From a virus: a DNA stretch of 32,360 nucleotides. How positions within the stretch are numbered: position 1 is the first letter of the stretch; each line of letters opens with the position of its first letter. The stretch covers positions 1 through 32,360 of the IMG/VR virus record IMGVR_UViG_3300025000_000301; one strand, given 5' to 3'. Both the position numbers and the translations under genes were made by a program. Positions 30,697-32,360 of this stretch are shown here, piece after piece. The notes under the pieces were generated by a model. The model saw only the letters and a list, made by a program, of their open reading frames with translations, did not search any database and had not been told where the DNA came from.

Positions 30697-31338
30697 TTGT
30701 CAATATTTTCTCCATACAACGAATTTTTTCAAATACTCTGGTTCACTGATGATAATGGAAATAAAATATCAGTTCAAAGATTAAATGAACAACATAAAAT
30801 CGTAAATAATAGAATTATATTAAAAAATGTTCCAGATTCTTTTTATAAAGTATCAATAACATCTAAATATGAGATAGATATAAATCAAGCAATAACTGGA
30901 ACATCATACTATAAAGTTGACTATGAAACAGGATATGTTTTTTTTGATTCTTCGCTTGAAGGTCAAACAATAACAGTAGCACAATATTTCGGTCGTGGGA
31001 TCGTTTATATAATGGCAAAACGCACACAATTACAAAACGTAAATAATTTGTATACTTCCGATAATGTTGAAGATTTTGCCAATGAAATAACACAAAGAGT
31101 AGATAATTTAGTTTTAAATTCTGGTTCTGGTGATGCAGAAATTATTGATAGTAGAACTTCTACTCCAACAGGTATTACATATTCAACTTTAAAAAATAGA
31201 TTAGATTTAGAATATGATGATTTTGTTAATAAACAAGGTGATAATAATATAACTGGTTCATTAAGTTTTAATAATAGATTTAAATTTGTATATAATTCAA
31301 CAACTGATTCTCTAGATATAGAAATAATACCAAATTAA
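30697..31338 (+). CDS. tail fibre/baseplate-type protein
   Basis: TTG start after AAAGGAGG. The 213-residue protein begins with a strand-rich domain (IILKNVPDSFYKVSITSKYE; YYKVDYETGYVFFDSSLEGQ), then DAEIIDSRTSTPTGITYSTL with KNRLD, the EVVDAR...G.TY.TL..R motif seen at the collar of many Bacillota phage fibres. The C-terminal part (NNITGSLSFNNRFKFVYNS) continues as repeat strands. It is followed 21 bases on by another fibre-like gene. Probably a baseplate or fibre component of the same late operon. Confidence 0.75.
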   Translation: MSIFSPYNEFFQILWFTDDNGNKISVQRLNEQHKIVNNRIILKNVPDSFYKVSITSKYEIDINQAITGTSYYKVDYETGYVFFDSSLEGQTITVAQYFGRGIVYIMAKRTQLQNVNNLYTSDNVEDFANEITQRVDNLVLNSGSGDAEIIDSRTSTPTGITYSTLKNRLDLEYDDFVNKQGDNNITGSLSFNNRFKFVYNSTTDSLDIEIIPN

Positions 31339-31359
31339 AAAGTAGGTGATAATGATAAT

Positions 31360-31692
31360 ATGACAGTTATTGCACGTTTATTTAGAAATGGAAATCTACA
31401 TATTGCAGGAAATTTATATACAACAGAACCTACATTTGATGATACAGAATTAATTGATGATACTACTTTATTAGATGATGCATATGTTTTTGATACTGCA
31501 AATGAATTTGATACATTTTTTAGTTATTTATTTAGTTTAACAATCTCTCAATTAAATGTAGATACTTTTAGAATTGATTCACATGGCAATTTAATAACTC
31601 CACAATTAAATCAATCTGCAAGTAATATTAATATAAATAATAATAAACATTTATCAATTACTGGTGTCTTAACTGAGAACACCAGTTTTTAA
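31360..31692 (+). CDS. small fibre-like structural protein
   Basis: ATG 31360 follows AGGTGA at about 11 bases. The 110-residue product opens VIARLFRNGNLHIAGNLYTT, has a run of acidic DDT/DDA units (FDDTELIDDTTLLDDAYVFD), and ends with strands (TFRIDSHGNLITPQLN). The opening and the G-N-L repeats are typical of fibre or collar proteins. Its last codons lie in a terminator hairpin. No family assigned. Confidence 0.65.
   Translation: MTVIARLFRNGNLHIAGNLYTTEPTFDDTELIDDTTLLDDAYVFDTANEFDTFFSYLFSLTISQLNVDTFRIDSHGNLITPQLNQSASNININNNKHLSITGVLTENTSF
31660..31690 (+). terminator. terminator overlapping the end of the fibre-like gene
   Basis: ACTGGTGT (31660-31667) pairs with ACACCAGT (31679-31686), followed by TTTT. 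The stem covers the last codons and the stop. Confidence 0.8.
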
Positions 31693-31722
31693 TTTTTATA
31701 ATAAATTAAGGAGAGTGAGAGT

Positions 31723-32360
31723 ATGGCACAAAATCCTTTAAGTGATTTTTTAACTACGTTTAAAAATGGCACATCAAAAGCATTGCGAGTTGTTTCTGAA
31801 AATTTTGTTACAGGTGGATATTCCCCTGCTAATTTAACAATGCAAAATGCTGTAACAGCAGATGGCAATGGAACAAATTTAGATGTAAATGATTATGCAA
31901 CTGCTATACTAGAAGTTAGAGGTACTTTTTCTGCAACAATTAATTTTGAAGGTTCAATTGATGATACAAATTGGTATCCTATAGTAGCAACGAAAAATGA
32001 TAGTACACAAAGTAGTACGACTACTACGGTAGGGTTATATGAAATAAAAGTTGCTACTATAAAATCTGTACGTGCAAGAGTTAGTGGTTACGCTAGTGGT
32101 AGTATTACTGTAATTGGTAAGGTTAGTCCGTTGGTTAATTCTGAGAAGAGTATCCAACTAACTGGTAGTAAAGTTGCAGAAGGAATAGCAGATTTTGTAC
32201 TAAATGCAGAAGGTACGTTGTTAGCAAGTGCTACAAGAACTAGCACTACAACCAGCCCAAATATGACGAATAAAAATGCAAAAGGGATTTTAGTATCACT
32301 AAACGTAACTGTTGCATCTGGCACAGGTGGTTTGCAAGTTGTTATAAGAGGACATGACCC
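31723..32360 (+). CDS. virion structural protein, runs off the window
   Basis: AAGGAGAG precedes ATG 31723 and the frame stays open to the window end, so the gene is 3'-truncated here (212 residues visible). It is threonine/valine-rich and strand-like: YATAILEVRGTFSATINFEG, then SIDDTNWYPIVATKNDS and VRARVSGYASGSITVIGK. This resembles the repeated beta-sandwich of phage fibre or decoration proteins; NF.GS.D...W.P is a common phage pattern. GC content is slightly higher than in its neighbours. Likely part of the same fibre cluster. Confidence 0.7.
   Translation, partial: MAQNPLSDFLTTFKNGTSKALRVVSENFVTGGYSPANLTMQNAVTADGNGTNLDVNDYATAILEVRGTFSATINFEGSIDDTNWYPIVATKNDSTQSSTTTTVGLYEIKVATIKSVRARVSGYASGSITVIGKVSPLVNSEKSIQLTGSKVAEGIADFVLNAEGTLLASATRTSTTTSPNMTNKNAKGILVSLNVTVASGTGGLQVVIRGHD

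Noticed and set aside
1-32360. CRISPR array, tRNA genes, rRNA genes or a diversity-generating retroelement
   Set aside because: No regularly spaced repeats, tRNA-like T-arm sequences or reverse transcriptase motifs were seen; short repeats (921-955, 7852-7888) are simple tandem units.

Overview
The window is very AT-rich (by eye about three quarters A+T). It has strong AGGAGG-type ribosome sites, occasional TTG/GTG starts, and a compact, almost entirely plus-strand late gene cluster. This points to a large tailed phage or prophage of a low-GC Bacillota host, most likely Clostridium-like (inference from composition and protein families). The strongest anchors are a 2298-residue tape measure protein with an embedded NlpC/P60 peptidase, a Dit-like distal tail protein, a Tal/prophage-tail protein and several fibre-like proteins.

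Layout. 1-1070: a 5'-truncated gene with a DUF2325-like end, then a tandem 7-bp repeat and a terminator. 1072-11690: a probable tail assembly chaperone, then about 10 kb of accessory DNA lying where phages usually run directly from the chaperone genes into the tape measure gene. This island holds three zinc-ribbon nuclease genes with EDxHD/PD-(D/E)xK-type C-termini (1796, 4743, 9789), remnants of genes they appear to have broken, a small structural protein (3541), an HU-like protein, a tyrosine recombinase, a PIN toxin with its antitoxin, an HTH regulator, two small unknown genes and a lipoprotein. Several of these have their own consensus promoter, as phage morons do.

11748-25275: the tail module. 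It contains the tape measure gene, the Dit-like gene, an eroded TnpB element, a fibre-like gene and the Tal-like gene. The TnpB element has a lost start codon, a 7-bp duplication that shifts the frame, and a degraded right end. It lies between a ribosome site and the start codon of the next tail gene.

25280-28761: a second moron block. It contains a reverse-strand secreted protein, an ImmA/IrrE-like metallopeptidase with its own promoter and terminator, a ribbon-helix-helix protein, a zinc-ribbon protein, a small acidic protein, a frameshifted PD-(D/E)xK nuclease and a coiled-coil protein. 28793-32360: late structural genes resume with a papain-like protease fused to fibronectin-type modules, a 58-residue small protein, fibre-like proteins and a final gene that runs off the window.

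Three points deserve most attention: nuclease genes 1796 and 9789 share a two-hairpin RNA leader; three genes have a ribosome site and a matching N-terminus but ATA or ATC where ATG is expected; and intrinsic terminators separate late genes with no room for a promoter after them, so late expression would need readthrough. All functional calls come from reading motifs and neighbourhood; no database search was run.
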